Shown one piece after another: positions 20,117 through 32,119 of a stretch of 64,000 bases of DNA; the stretch's first letter is position 1, and each line of letters begins with the position of its first letter. Source of the stretch: Diphasiastrum complanatum (lineage: Eukaryota > Streptophyta > Lycopodiopsida > Lycopodiales > Lycopodiaceae). The stretch lies in contig CM055102.1 in the NCBI GenBank assembly GCA_029204225.1, positions 18,604,732 through 18,668,731 of the forward strand, given 5' to 3'. Position numbers and translations under genes: made by a program. The notes under the pieces were generated by a model that was given only the letters and a program-made list of their open reading frames with translations, was not told the origin of the DNA and ran no database searches.

Positions 20117-21250
20117 AAATCAATGATAAACTTCATTGTTACTATTTATGAGGTACATTAATGTTGACATCTGTGACCATCTGTCATTAGCCGTAAGCTA
20201 GAGCTAGCTTAGGAATCATAAGACTACCATGCTTTGAGAGGGAGCCGAAGAAACATGAAGTTTCTACCCACAAAACATTGCTAGCTTATGAGCCAAAACC
20301 TATAGAAATACACGCAAAGGGCCAACATGCCTTACCTGCAGAGATACATGGAAACTGCCACAGGCAAAAACTATAGACAACCGCAACCGCAATGCAAACG
20401 GCTTTAACGAAAGCCACAGCAGGCAACCGCTAAGTCTTGCCAACGTTTTTAACGAAGGGAGCAAAGGCCACCGAAGGAAACCGCAAAGCAAAGCATACGG
20501 TCCTTTACAAAGCCAAGGCAAACCAAAGGAAACCACAAGTACCCACTTGCGGTCAACTAGCAAAGACCGAAGGCTACTGAAGGAGCCTCACATACGGCCT
20601 GCAAACGGTTTCAATATTCAAGGCAACGAACTGAAACCAAACCAAAGGAAACCGCAAGTCAACATTTAAAGTCCACATATGAAGACCGAAGCCGAAGCGT
20701 AAGAGTCCAGCATATGGTCCAATGCAAAGTAAGCCGAAGGCAACCGCCAAGCTGGAGCTTGTGGTCACCTATGAAGCAAACACAAAGTAGTCCACGAAGC
20801 AAGCTAACGTAAAGTCAACACCTACGGTTCACAATGGTTCTCTCCTCTCAAAGAGACGAACCGCCTGAGCACTGCAAAAACCCTGCTACGGTCTGCCTGC
20901 GGTTGCATGCCAAAGGCCTCACGTTCCGAAGAACCTTCACGACCGTAGAGACACCACAAGGAAATGATTGCGGTCACATAAGACTTACAGACGGCTGCAA
21001 CAATGGCGGATCTTCACACCAAAGAAGATCAACGAAGTATCAGCATGGAGGACGGACTCCACGGATGATGACGACGCACAACTAGAAGGCGTTAGAACGA
21101 GCTTAACCAGTTTTTTGTAATCAAATGATTAGGATAAACTCCCTTTTCTCTGTTCCTATACAAACGGGATGAACGAGAGAGATGAGTTGGTTGTTTTTTA
21201 TGCATCAGTGTTACTCATGCAGTAGCGGACATACATTGTCACACAAACAG
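20111..21250 (+). repeat. 3' LTR of the truncated Copia element, repeat-rich
   Basis: Begins TGTTAG directly after the polypurine tract. The segment 20310-21060 differs in composition from its surroundings and repeats variants of aggaaaccgcaa, ggcaaccgc and agaccgaagg many times. The 3' end is uncertain because no second LTR exists for comparison. Confidence 0.55.
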
Positions 21251-21254
21251 ATAT

Positions 21255-22080
21255 AGAATCAGTAGTAGCTAGTTCCTCATATGAGAGAATACCTCTCTTG
21301 CATCGATGAGCTGATCTAGGAAACAAACAACGTTTGAAAATGTTGTTGTAACTTGTTTATGAAAATAGAGTTGCAACATTCTGTCTATGGTGTGTAATAT
21401 GTGAATGATTTTGATGTTTGCTTACAGTAGATATATTACCACTGTTATAAAACATTATATACTGTTCATAAACTTAAATCAGATCTGCAGTGTCAATCTG
21501 TAGATTGGAAGAGGATAGATATTAGCGCGTAGTAGTAGCTGTGGCTAAGAGTTCGACTCTATCTAGGCAGAATAGGAATCAGAATTATGCTTCGGAGGTT
21601 CCAACAATGTCCAACTAGACCTCTTAGCACATCGCCACACCAATTCTCAGATTTGTTGTTATGTTTTATCAAAAGGTGTGATGGACATGACTTTATAATT
21701 CTACCCCTAACTGGCCTAGCTTGAATGAGGCACAGCTAGAAAAGCTACGGTGCTTAAGTGTGTATCTGCAGAACCAAAGAACATGAGTATCAAAGATCAG
21801 TATCAGCAATGCCAAAGAACAACAGTACCAAGAAAACATAAATCCAAAAAAAACCAAGGACTTGAGAGTCGTCAAGAAGATGTATTGGATGTCTGACAAC
21901 ACTCTTTATTCTGATCTTCTATCGGCATATGTCTTTTTTGTTGGGGGACACTCGAGTTTCTGAGCTCCAATAGGGATACACCAATTCCTTGACCTGAGCT
22001 GTGATTATGCTACCTCTAGGCAATTGTCTCTGACAGGTACTCAAGGGCAGAACCTCCTCATTATCCTTAATGCTAAGGTG
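21255..22080. other. Flank between Copia copies, nothing assigned
   Basis: No supported coding region. The sequence to the left of the next Copia insertion ends in the target copy agaac at 22081-22085. Confidence 0.45.
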
Positions 22081-22085
22081 AGAAC

Positions 22086-22870
22086 TGTTAAATTTGAAAA
22101 ACAATCCATATTGATTTCTTGGCTTGCTACAAATGTTGTACCATGCAAGTATGTAGCTCATTAATGCAAAATGCCAAGTTTGGCTTACATAAAACTCGAG
22201 CTACATGGTTATGTATTATCTAGTTTGATAAATGCAACTTGCATATAGTTTGTAGACATAGAATTAGCATGATTATGCTTGTAGAAACTTGTGGCAACTC
22301 ACATGCATTGATTGTAAGTGAACCATAGTGACATGCAAGGCATGCACAAAGTTTAATGGACACATGCATGATGATTTGGACATTTCTAGTTAGAACTCGT
22401 ACACTTGTAAAAAGTTGGTAGAATTTCATGCATGACAAGTGACAAATGTCACATAGACTCTAGATGTCACTTTAGATGTCATTTTGGAATGGATAGATAT
22501 GGTTCTACCTCGAGCTACCTCAATCTCCATAAATATGTGTAGCTCTCCACACAATGAATGATGAAGAACCAAAGTTTTGTAGTTATCTCATGCCATTTTG
22601 GATCGCTTGTTATCTCTCTAGCTCTCTCTCTCTCTAACTCCTGTTGAGGCTAATGCTCATACACTGAAATCTTGTATTTTTATTCATTCTTTGATTCATT
22701 GCAATTATATTCTGTTGATTAGCGTGCTAGATTGTGGATTAGCCATTTCTTCTGAACTAGATTTTGTTGATCAATCTAGAATCAGGTTATAGTGCCAATC
22801 ACAAAGCTTAATTAAGATCAGTCACTCTTGTGGACATTCCCCACACGTGAGAATTCTGGAAATTTTGTCA
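22086..22870 (+). repeat. 5' LTR of the Copia element
   Basis: 785 bp, TG...CA ends, nearly identical to 27633-28427. It includes a TATA-like ccataaatatgtg near 22530 and a (CT)n-rich run near 22617-22636 that could lie at the transcript start. Confidence 0.95.
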
Positions 22871-22885
22871 TGGTATCAGAGCCAC
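22871..22885 (+). promoter_or_regulatory. Primer-binding site (initiator-Met tRNA)
   Basis: Reads tggtatcagagccac directly after the 5' LTR, the standard plant Copia PBS. Confidence 0.9.
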
Positions 22886-23640
22886 ATTAAGCTTTGCATG
22901 CTAACGACTCTGATTGTACAAGAAACTGAGAGCTGAATCAAGCAAAAAAGCAGTTTTGCACTTTTTCTAACCTTTCTCTGAAGTGTATTTGGATCAAATC
23001 GGACTTGAACTGAATTTTTAGACCTGAATTGAGGTAGTACGGAATTTTGGAATTCCGCACGTGTGAAAATCAGAGTTTTTCAGTCCCTTTGTTCTCCTTA
23101 CTTTTAGATCCAAAGATAGCAGTGTTATAGCTTGATGGAAAGCATTTGATCTGTACTTTTCATAGAAATTGAAATTAAATCAATCTAATGTGTCTAGCAA
23201 GAGTTATAAGCTCTTAAAGAGGATAGGGATAGGTTCAAAATCTGAGTGACAGCATTTTGATTTGATTCAATTATACTTTGTCCTGAATTCATTGTTTTGA
23301 GCATCCAACACAAGAAACTGTAGATCAAGACTGAGTTTGAAGTATTTGAACACCCTTTGAGCCTTCTGAGTGTCAATAGTGTTTTCTTTTGAAGCATTTC
23401 ACACGTGCCAAAAGTAGAATTCAAACCAGCCAAAGTGTCTCAAACCACTTTTTGTGTCTGATCTAGAAAACTTGCCTTGTGGAATATTTGAGATTCATCT
23501 CAAATATAGTTGCAAGTGTTTCACATAGGAATGTAGTTCAACCTTGAAAATAACTATAGTGAAGAGAGCAGCAACTCTTAATTCTGATAGGAACAAGCTC
23601 AAACATATCTCAATCCAATAACTAAGAAGTCTTCATTATA

Positions 23641-24597
23641 ATGGCATCTCATGGAGTATATCTTCTAGAAGCCAGTGAAAGACTAAACACTTCTAATTAC
23701 TCAATTTGGAAGTTAAGAATAGAGTCTGTTTTGATTCTCCAGGATGTTATGGATATTGTGCTTGGTGTTGAGGAGGAGCCTCAAGCATAGGTTGAAATTC
23801 CTAAATATAAGAAGAGAGCTAGAATGGCTCTACATTTCATTAAGATGAATGTATCTAATGAAATTTTGAGAGAGATAGGATCTTGCACTACAGCCAAAGA
23901 AGCTTGGGATGCACTAAAGACCATCTATGAAGCAAAGAATACTTCTAGAATACTCACTCTTAGGAATCAGATTTTCCAAAGTTTTCAAAGAAGTGAAGAG
24001 AGTGCATCTAACTATGTTCTGAGAGTTAAAGATTTACATAGAGAGCTTTCCTGTGTTGGTGTTACCATTAACCAAGTTGAGCTAGTTCAAGTCATACTGA
24101 ATGGCTTGAGAGATGACTATGATAATCTTGTTCAGTCTTTTGCTATTAAGGAGGAGTTACCTAATCTAGAAACTCTCCAAGGAATTCTTATTTCTGAAGA
24201 ATCTAGACAAAGCTATAACCTCTCCAGAATGAACAAACTTGAACATGGTGGAAGTGACAAAGCCCTCTTTGTCAAAGGCAAGCAAAAAGGAAGGAGTAAG
24301 AACCAATTCTCTCAAGCATACAACAAAGACAAGGCCAAAGATCGAGATCAAGATGGTGAAGAGGATGAAACATCTCATCCCTCTAACTCAAAAACCAAGA
24401 AGAAGAAAGTGAAGTGCTTCTTCTGTGGCAAAAAGGGGCATTATGTCTCTAATTGTTTTAAGAAGAAAAACCAACTCAAGCAAGCTAATCTCTCCAAAGA
24501 GATTGAAGAAGATTTTGTTGCAAGTGATGGAGAAGGATCACTTATGGTGTCCAGTTTTCTTCATCACCTTTCAAAAAAGATGGAGCTTTGTACATAG
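23641..24597 (+). pseudogene. Copia gag with CCHC zinc knuckle
   Basis: From ATG 23641 the frame runs 318 codons with one in-frame TAG at 23788. Features: LNTSNYSIWKLRIES near the N-terminus, the UBN2-type core with AKEAWDALKTIYE and NGLRDDYDNLVQSF, a basic linker, and a zinc knuckle CFFCGKKGHYVSNC (CX2CX4HX4C). It would form the capsid and nucleocapsid. It ends at 24597, where the pol frame overlaps in the -1 register. Confidence 0.9.
24573..24579 (+). promoter_or_regulatory. Possible -1 frameshift heptamer A AAA AAG at the gag/pol junction
   Basis: In the gag frame the codons are tcA AAA AAG, the exact phase of a canonical -1 slippery heptamer. A -1 shift after AAG continues as GAT GGA GCT, which is the pol frame leading into the protease motif YIDSGASSHMC. 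The alternative is a one-base loss or gain in the A-run of a single fused gag-pol frame, the usual Copia layout. Confidence 0.4.
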
Positions 24598-25940
24598 ACA
24601 GTGGAGCCTCTTCACATATGTGCTGTTCAAAGGAGTCATTTGACTCAATCTTACCTTTCAAAGGACTCAAGAGATCTATTTACACAGCTAATGATCATGA
24701 GTGTCCAATAGAAGGAATTGGCAACATTCCATTGAAACTTGCTTCTTCAAAAGTTCTTGCACTTTCTAATGTTCTTTTCATTCCAAAACTTACAAAGAAC
24801 TTAATTAGTGTGGGAAAGTTGCTTGATAATGGTTGTGATGTAAAGTTCAACTCCAATACTTGTTTTATCAAGAGAAAAGATGAAATCCTTGCTGATGGAA
24901 CTAGATGTGGTGGAATCTTGAAATTGAATTCTTATGAGAATGCAAACCTTTGTGAAGTTGCTTTGTTATCTAAGGAGGAGCTGTGGCATAGAAGGTTGGG
25001 ACATCCTAACTTTACATCTATGTCTTCTATGGTTAAGAAGGAGAAGGCTATTGGTCTTCCAAAATCTCTTTTTAAAGATTTCAAGCCTTGTGAGGCTTGT
25101 GCCATTGCAAAGTCACACAGAAAGCCATATCAGAAGTCTTTTATAAAGACTACTAATCCATTGGAACTCATACATTCAGATGTACATTTTTTCTCTTCTA
25201 AAAGTATTGGTGGTGCAACATGTTTTGTCATCTTTATTGATGACTTTACTAGATACACTTGGTTGTATCTACTTTCTTCAAAGGCTATGGTTTTTTATCA
25301 CTTCCTTATCTTCAAAGCTTATGTAGAAAAACAGTTTTCTTACAAAGTTAAAGCTTTAAGATGCGATGGAGGAGGTGAATATATCTCCAACAAGTTTCAT
25401 AATTATTGTGAAGGTGAAGGAATAAAGAGAGAATTATTTTGTGCCTATTCTCCATCCCAAAATGGAGTAGCTGAGAGAAAAAATAGATCTTTATGTGAAT
25501 GTGCTAAAGCAATTCGAGTAGCAGCTTCTTTGCCTATTGAATATTGGGGTGAAACTATAAATTGTGCAAACTATTTGTGCAATAGATTACTTCACAATGC
25601 TCTTGCTGGAAAAACACCTTTTGAAGTTTTGTTTCAGAAAAAACCTAAGGTAGATCACCTTAGAGTTTTTGGTTGTACTTGCTTTGTTAATATGCCCTTG
25701 GAAACAAGGAAAAGAGATGATCCTAATTTTGTTAAAGGGATCATGGTTGGATATGCATCCAACAAGAAAGCTTACAAGATCTATGTTCCCTCTACCTCAA
25801 CTACAACTGAGAGTAGAGATGTGATATTCCATGAAGATCAAAAATACATTCTTGAGAAGGCCGAGTTCAAAGATTCTCACAAAGATACTCCAATCATCAC
25901 CCTTGAAGATCATCATGGAGAGATGGGGCCGAGATTTTAG
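24588..25940 (+). CDS. Copia pol: protease, GAG-pre-integrase, integrase
   Basis: An open stretch of 450 residues from the first Met. Protease DSGASSHM near residue 4, then the pre-integrase zinc region LWHRRLGHPNF...CEACAIAKSHRKP, then the integrase catalytic triad: Asp in IHSDVHFF, Asp in LRCDGGGEYI and Glu in NGVAERKNRSL. The C-terminal part includes DHLRVFGCTCFVN. The frame ends at 25938 by a shift; RT continues in other frames from about 26150. It would process the polyprotein and integrate cDNA if complete. Confidence 0.85.
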   Translation: MYIDSGASSHMCCSKESFDSILPFKGLKRSIYTANDHECPIEGIGNIPLKLASSKVLALSNVLFIPKLTKNLISVGKLLDNGCDVKFNSNTCFIKRKDEILADGTRCGGILKLNSYENANLCEVALLSKEELWHRRLGHPNFTSMSSMVKKEKAIGLPKSLFKDFKPCEACAIAKSHRKPYQKSFIKTTNPLELIHSDVHFFSSKSIGGATCFVIFIDDFTRYTWLYLLSSKAMVFYHFLIFKAYVEKQFSYKVKALRCDGGGEYISNKFHNYCEGEGIKRELFCAYSPSQNGVAERKNRSLCECAKAIRVAASLPIEYWGETINCANYLCNRLLHNALAGKTPFEVLFQKKPKVDHLRVFGCTCFVNMPLETRKRDDPNFVKGIMVGYASNKKAYKIYVPSTSTTTESRDVIFHEDQKYILEKAEFKDSHKDTPIITLEDHHGEMGPRF

Positions 25941-27615
25941 GAGGAGTCACCTCGAATTTTTTCACCAAGGATATCTCAAAGAGAAAGATCCGAGCCTAGA
26001 AGGCTTACCTATGAAGATAGAGGAAAGCAAGTGGAAATCAACTCCACTAATTGTGCCTATTTTATTTCTCATGAGGAGCCGAAGGATGTATATGATGCTA
26101 TCAACTCAAAGGAATGGTACCTTGCCATGAAGGAAGAATATGATGCTTTGATGGAATAATACATGGGAGCTTGTGGATCTTCCATCCAACAAGCATACCA
26201 TTGGTTGCAAATGGGTTTTTTAAGTCAAGTATAATCAAGATGGTACCATCAACAAGTACAAGGCTAGGCTTTGTGCTAAAGGCTTTGCTCAAGTATATGG
26301 ACTTGATTATGAGGAGACCTTTGCCCCAGTTGCAAAGATGGTGTCAATTAGAATCATAATTTCTCTTGCTTGTTTTTTCAATTGGCAAATTCTTCAACTA
26401 GATGTTTCTAATGCATTTCTAAATGGCTATCTAGAAGAAGAGATCTATATGGATCAACCTATTGGGTTCATCCATGATGAAGGAAAAGTTTGCTTGCTCT
26501 TCAAAAGTTTATATGGATTAAAGCAAGCTCCAAGGTCATGGTAATCTCGACTTAACACCTTTCTTGAGTCACTAAGATTTAATCTTAGTAACTATGATCC
26601 TTCCTTATATGTCAAGTTTTTTGGTAAAGATATTGTCATCCTTCTTATTTATGTTGATGATATCATTCTGACAAGAAGTTGTATCAAGTTAGTTGAGGAA
26701 ACCAAGATTGCACTTGGAAAAGAGTTCAAGATGCAAGATCTTGGAAAAATTCACTATATTCTAGGATTAGAGATTGACTTTCTTAAAGATAAAGCTTTTG
26801 TATGTCAATCTAAATATGCTCTTTCAATGTTAAAAAAGTTCAATATGTTGAATTGTAAGAGTATAGAAACACCTATGGAGCAAAATGTAAAGGGCTCTAA
26901 CAAAGGTGATGAAAGATCCTTCGAGGACATCACACTTTTTAGAAGTCTTATAGGCTCCTTAATTTGGCTCACAATAAATAGACCTGACATAAGCTTTAGT
27001 GTTCATAAGTTGAGCCAGGCTATGCAAAATCCTTCAGTTTATCATTGGAAAAAGGCCAAAAGAGTGATTAGATATATATCTTCAACTTTTGATTTTGGTT
27101 TATTGTATAAAAGTGAAGATCTTTCAATTATTGGTTATTCTGACTCGGATTTTGCAAGTGATAGAGCAGATCAAAAATCTACAAGTTCTTATGTCATATA
27201 TCTTGGAGGAAACTTGATATCTTGGCTTTCAAAAAAGTAAGATACTGTATCACTCTCATCATGTGAAGCTGAGTACAAGGTGCTCACTACAACAACAAAA
27301 GAAGTGCTTTGGATCAAGAGGTTACTAGTGGAGCTAAAGATAATTATGGAAGAAAATATACCTATGATCATGTGTGACAACATTTCAGCTCAAGCCCTTG
27401 CCAACAACCCAATATTCCATGCAAGGAGCAAGCATATCGAAGTTGCACATCACTTCGTGAGAGAGAAGCTCATTGGAGGTGAAATCAAATTGGAGCACAT
27501 CGACACATCATCTTGCATTGCAGATATGCTCACCAAACCTTTGAGCAAAAGTTCCTTCAACAAGCATAGAGCCAACCTTGGAGTTATACCAAGATCCATG
27601 TTCAAATCAATATAG
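25941..27615 (+). pseudogene. Copia reverse transcriptase and RNase H, broken
   Basis: After shifts between 25941 and 26290 the RT reads [15 protein letters not shown] (crossing frames), [32 protein letters not shown], then a stop at 26545, LIYVDDIILTRS with the catalytic YVDD, LGLEIDFLKDKAFVCQSKYA, and RNase H (YSDSDFASDRADQKSTSSYV, a stop near 27238, then SSCEAEYK and HIEVAHHFVREKLIGGE). Catalytic motifs persist, so the breaks are recent. Confidence 0.9.
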
Positions 27616-27632
27616 ATCATTTTTAGGAGGAG

Positions 27633-28427
27633 TGTTAAAATTGAAAAACAATCCATATTGATTTCTTGGCTTGCTACTAATGTTGTACCATGCAAGTATG
27701 TAGCTCATTAATGCAAAATGCCAAGTTTGGCCTACATAGAACTCGAGCTACATGGTTATGTATTATCTAGTTTGATAAATGCAACTTGCATATAGTTTGT
27801 AGACATAGAATTAGCATGATTATGCTTGTAGAAACTCGTGGCAACTCACATGCATTAATTTTAAGTGATCCATAGTGACATGCAAGGCATGCACAAAGTT
27901 TAATGGACACATGCATGATGATTTGGACATTTCTAGTTAGAACTAGTACACGTGTAAAAAGTTGGTAGAATTTCATGCATGACAAGTGACAAATGTCACA
28001 TAGACTCTAGATGTCACTTTAAATGTCATTTCGGAATGGATAGATATGGTTCTACCTCGAGCTACCTCAATCTCCATAAATATGTGTAGCTCTCCACACA
28101 ATGAATGATGAAGAACCAAAGTTTTGTAGCTATCTCATGCCATTTTGGATCTAAACAAATATTGCTTGTTATCTCTCTAGCTCTCTCTCTCTAACTCCTG
28201 TTGAGGCTAATGCTCATACACTGAAATCTTGTATTTTTATTCACTCTTTGATTCATTGCTATTATATTCTGTTGATTAGCATGCTAGATTGTGGATTAGC
28301 CATTTCTTCTGAACTAGATTTTGTTGATCAATCTAGAATCAGGTTATAGTGCCAATCACAAAGCTTAATTAAGATCAGTCACTCTTGTGGACATTCCCCA
28401 CACGTGAGAATTCTGGAAATTTTGTCA
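27633..28427 (+). repeat. 3' LTR of the Copia element
   Basis: Preceded by the purine tract tttttaggaggag. Pairs with 22086-22870 along its full length. Confidence 0.95.
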
Positions 28428-28431
28428 GAAC

Positions 28432-28812
28432 TGGCTGCAACAATATTTCTACAATGAACACCCAAAGCACCTACAATTTTTGAATGAGGGAGATTCATAG
28501 CTGGAGCTACCTCAAGGTGTTACAGTCCTGTTTTTCACATTAGCCATTTAAAGGAACGACTTGGTGGAAAGGATTACTTGATGCCTCAAGAGGATTTAGT
28601 TTAGCTAGAGGACCTAACATCCTTTGTACCTACTGAACCACAGGCCATTGTTGATGTGCGTCAACGTGGACTCAAAAACCGGTAGGTAACTTAGTACTTG
28701 GTTCATTGGAAAGGAATCTCTGAGGATCATGATACTTGGGAAAAGGAACATGACCTTAAACTGAGGTTCCTTGGTTTTCTTCCTTAGATAAGGAACTTTT
28801 TAAGGAAGAGGG
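28432..28812 (+). pseudogene. End of Ty3 chromovirus pol with chromodomain
   Basis: In shifting frames: LELPQG, then VLFFTLAI/FHISHLKERL of the integrase tail, then AIVDVRQRGLKNR, YLVHWKGISEDHDTWEKE and LRFLGFLP, the chromodomain order of plant chromoviruses. It lies immediately right of the Copia insertion, which may have split this element. Several stops are present. Confidence 0.8.
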
Positions 28813-29038
28813 AATGTTAGGGACCCAACTCCCTTGGGTCCCAAAGCCAGACTTGAGACCATACGATGACGGGACTTGTAGACTTGACCAGTGACTCGTG
28901 AACTTGCATGGTTGCCATGTCTCAGGATCTAGGTGTGCATATGGCCTTTATTTAGTACCATCACAAGCGTAGATTTCTTCACGAAGAGTTCATTCGTCGA
29001 GTGGGGCAGCTTAATTTGACTGAGGGTGTTACGGATGT

Positions 29039-29168
<130 letters not shown>

Positions 29169-29399
29169 ACGGCTAGTAATTATTAGAAATACACACTTTC
29201 AAAGGAGTTACAAACAATCATAGTCTCTTCAGCTCTAGTGGACCCACTTTAGAATGCTAAACAATAAAACTTGATAGTCCATGTTGTACCGCCAAACCAT
29301 GCTTTTAGCCAAAATCAAAGACAAAGTTTTGGATGTGTTGTGTCGTCTTCGTAGTATAGAAGTTCGTCGCTGGGAGTGGCAACCTCGCCTTCACTTGCA

Positions 29400-29405
<6 letters not shown>

Positions 29406-29475
<70 letters not shown>
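29406..29475. repeat. (AG)n microsatellite
   Basis: Uninterrupted AG dinucleotides for 70 bases. Confidence 0.99.
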
Positions 29476-29480
<5 letters not shown>

Positions 29481-29537
29481 AAAGGGAGAGAGGCTTTGGA
29501 GGCCCGAGCACCTTCCCAAAGCTATTCACACCCAACC

Positions 29538-29669
<132 letters not shown>

Positions 29670-30294
29670 AACCAATAGAGTTTTTTCCTTGGATTGAGAA
29701 TGTCAAATGAGTCAAAGGCCCTTGCCTCATTCATCCTATTGGCTACTTGAAGTGGCAAGGATTGCAATCCTAGCCTTTCGAAGAAACACAAAAGATCTAA
29801 TGGTGTACAAAGAAACACACTCCACCTACCACCATTTGACTTTGACTCAACCTTGTAACTTAGACTTTGGCCTTTAACTTATTTTATTTGCAACTAGCCT
29901 CCCAAGTCACTAGAACACAACTTAAACTATTTATTTAACGTGCTCATTGGTGGTTGGGCTTATACATGCAGGAATCTAGTGCCTCGCACTTATTGCTCTA
30001 CTGTACTATGGCAGGGCCCACTTGGTAAGGCTTGGCCAACAATAGTTTTAGTGGTGGGACCCACTAATTTATTATTGTATAGGAAATATCCACAACAGGA
30101 TGCAATAGCGTAGTCAGTCTATGATGGTACATATATGCAAGTTAAGTTGGAGCCTTACAAAAATCGAGTGATTGGGCAATATTCAGAAGCTCAAAAACTC
30201 AAACGAGCTCGACAAATAGATCTCGATGCATTATTTATATCTACTAGATTGCATAATGCACTAGAATAAAGACATTTCCTTGTATAAATATTTG

Positions 30295-30298
<4 letters not shown>

Positions 30299-30335
<37 letters not shown>
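30299..30335. repeat. (TA)n microsatellite
   Basis: Perfect TA run of about 37 bases. Confidence 0.98.
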
Positions 30336-30337
<2 letters not shown>

Positions 30338-30722
30338 CACGAAGAAATATCTTTTTCTATTGTGCTTGAGATCCTTTATGGAATGTTGCATGTTTATGAA
30401 TGAAGAAATATCTATGTTGCTAAGATGATGTTCAAACCTCAATGTTTGCGAGGTAATTCACATTTGAGGAGGGGGACATGTGATACCCTAGTAAACTCAT
30501 AAAGATGAATAAATCGATATATTTGACTTTACGTAATCGAATTCAAACACATAAGAAGACTAAGGAACCACTATATAAAGAAATACATGATGAAGGCCTT
30601 ACATCGTAGAAATATACTTTAATGGAAGAACATATGAAGCGACACTATCCTAATAATTGGATAAGACTGAATCCCAAATATTCTATAGCATTCGCAACTC
30701 TTTTTACAGTTACAACTTAAAA

Positions 30723-30960
30723 ACAACGAAGAAAAGCCATGCACGATTGTAACATCAAGACCAAGGATTTTGTCAAGGGAGAATTGGCGCTTTTGTATAA
30801 AGACAAGGCACATAAGGGAAAGCTCAAGTTTCTAGGAGAAGGACCATACAAGGTAGTAGAGATCCGACCCAACGACATAGTCATACTCACCAACTTGCAA
30901 GGGTAGTTATTCGATACACCTGTTAATGGTAGCAGGTATGTTGCTACTACCTCAACTTAG
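30723..30960 (+). pseudogene. Ty3 integrase C-terminal fragment
   Basis: Reads KAMHDCNIKTKDFVKGELAL, then LLYKDKAHKGKLKFLGEGPY and VNGSRY after a stop, the GPY/F module at the end of Ty3 integrase. There is no catalytic core upstream. It is a truncated relic in a frame unlike the neighbouring chromodomain relic. Confidence 0.75.
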
Positions 30961-31014
30961 GGATGAGCCTCATGTGTCATCTTCATCCTCTCAAGAAGAA
31001 CCGTTTGAGCCACG

Positions 31015-31700
31015 ATAGGATAGACTAGGTAGGTGTAGTTAAAAATAGCCTAGTTTCCTTTACGTTGTTCGGACTTGTTCATCAGTAGCTTAGATAGTCA
31101 TTAGGTTAGATCTAGCCTTAGACATTTAAGATAAGTTGTAGCAAAAAGATAGAGCTTAAATAGCTAGAGTCCACATCCTAGGTCTTGCTAGAGTAGGCCT
31201 AGATTAAGTCCTCAGTGTTGTAGATTAACTAGATTAAAATGGTTAAAATCATTTCAGACTAGTCCTGTTAGGAATACATAACTTAGCTAGACTGGTTAGT
31301 AGTAGATCAAGCAGCATTAGATCAACTAAATTAATCCTAGCAATAAGATAATTAGATCAGTCTTAGCTTGGTTAGATAGATTAGACTCAGATTTCTTGGT
31401 ACATAGCGATTAGCTAGATCCAGTTAAGTTAGAGTAATTAAGCACCATTAGCTAGACAGATTAACCGTAGACTTAGCCAATTAGCTTTAATAACTAGGAT
31501 CCCATTAGTGTAATTAGCAGTAACTGAGCTAGATAGGTCCGCTAGTGTAGCTTGGTCGATTAGGGAATGTAATTGTAGGCTAGATAGGTCGTTCGCTTAA
31601 GTTAGATAGGTTACCAATTAGTAGATTAGCTAGCATTGAAAAATTAGCTCTTAGCCAATTAGGAGCACAACATATTTAGGATAGGTAGGTTAGAAACTGT
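31015..31700. repeat. TAG/CTAG-rich low-complexity block
   Basis: Dense repetition of tetramers such as ttag, ctag and tagat (for example gattagctagatccagttaa). It is stop-saturated on both strands. No unit length is constant. It follows the integrase relic and may be part of that element's LTR. Confidence 0.6.
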
Positions 31701-32119
31701 ACTATAGTACTTCTTGTATGAACAGTGCCCAACTTGTGTACATTTTTCCATCAAGACTTATCCCCTTGTAAAAATACCCCCAAAATGCCCAAAATGAGAG
31801 CTGTATTGCTATTTATAAATGTTAGTGAAGTTGTCCAAAATGATCCCCTATTAAGGTGCATACTTGACCCATCATGTCCAGAAAATTCTCAGCATGAGTC
31901 AAAGATAGGCTAGATTTTTGAGAAAACTACTTTTTTTATAGTAAACAATGGGATTTTTTGATTAGAAAATCTCTCAGATCTGGCAGTCGATTGAAAAACG
32001 GATTATGCACACAATGGTTACTGACCATTTAGCATTCACAGAACCAATTTTCAAAAATAGTAGCAGATGGGTAATCAACCATGCCTAGAAATACGCGAGA
32101 AATCTCTAGTTATTTACTC
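31701..32119. other. Nothing recognised
   Basis: Intergenic sequence with no supported gene or repeat. Confidence 0.4.

Larger units (their letters stand above)
17850..21250 (+). mobile_element. 5'-truncated Copia retrotransposon
   Basis: Starts abruptly inside integrase near 17850-17880 and runs through RT and RNase H to a polypurine tract (gagggagag, 20102-20110) and a 3' LTR beginning tgttagaaatcaatgataaa at 20111. No 5' LTR, gag or protease is found upstream, so the left two-thirds is missing. The right boundary near 21250 is estimated from loss of LTR-like sequence. Confidence 0.8.
22086..28427 (+). mobile_element. Structurally complete Copia LTR retrotransposon with degraded coding region
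   Basis: LTRs at 22086-22870 and 27633-28427 start TGTTAAA and end TTTTGTCA. A tRNA-iMet PBS follows the 5' LTR directly and a purine tract (aggaggag) precedes the 3' LTR. The pentamer agaac borders both outer ends (22081-22085 and 28427-28431, the last sharing the terminal a). Gag, protease, integrase, RT and RNase H appear in the standard Copia order. A handful of stops and shifts make it non-autonomous now, but the LTRs remain very alike, differing at scattered bases and by an insertion of about 12 bases near 28152-28163 in the 3' copy. Confidence 0.95.

Noticed and set aside
20300-20768. Minus-strand ORFs in the Copia LTR
   Set aside because: They arise from the CCGCAA-type repeats and lack any motif.
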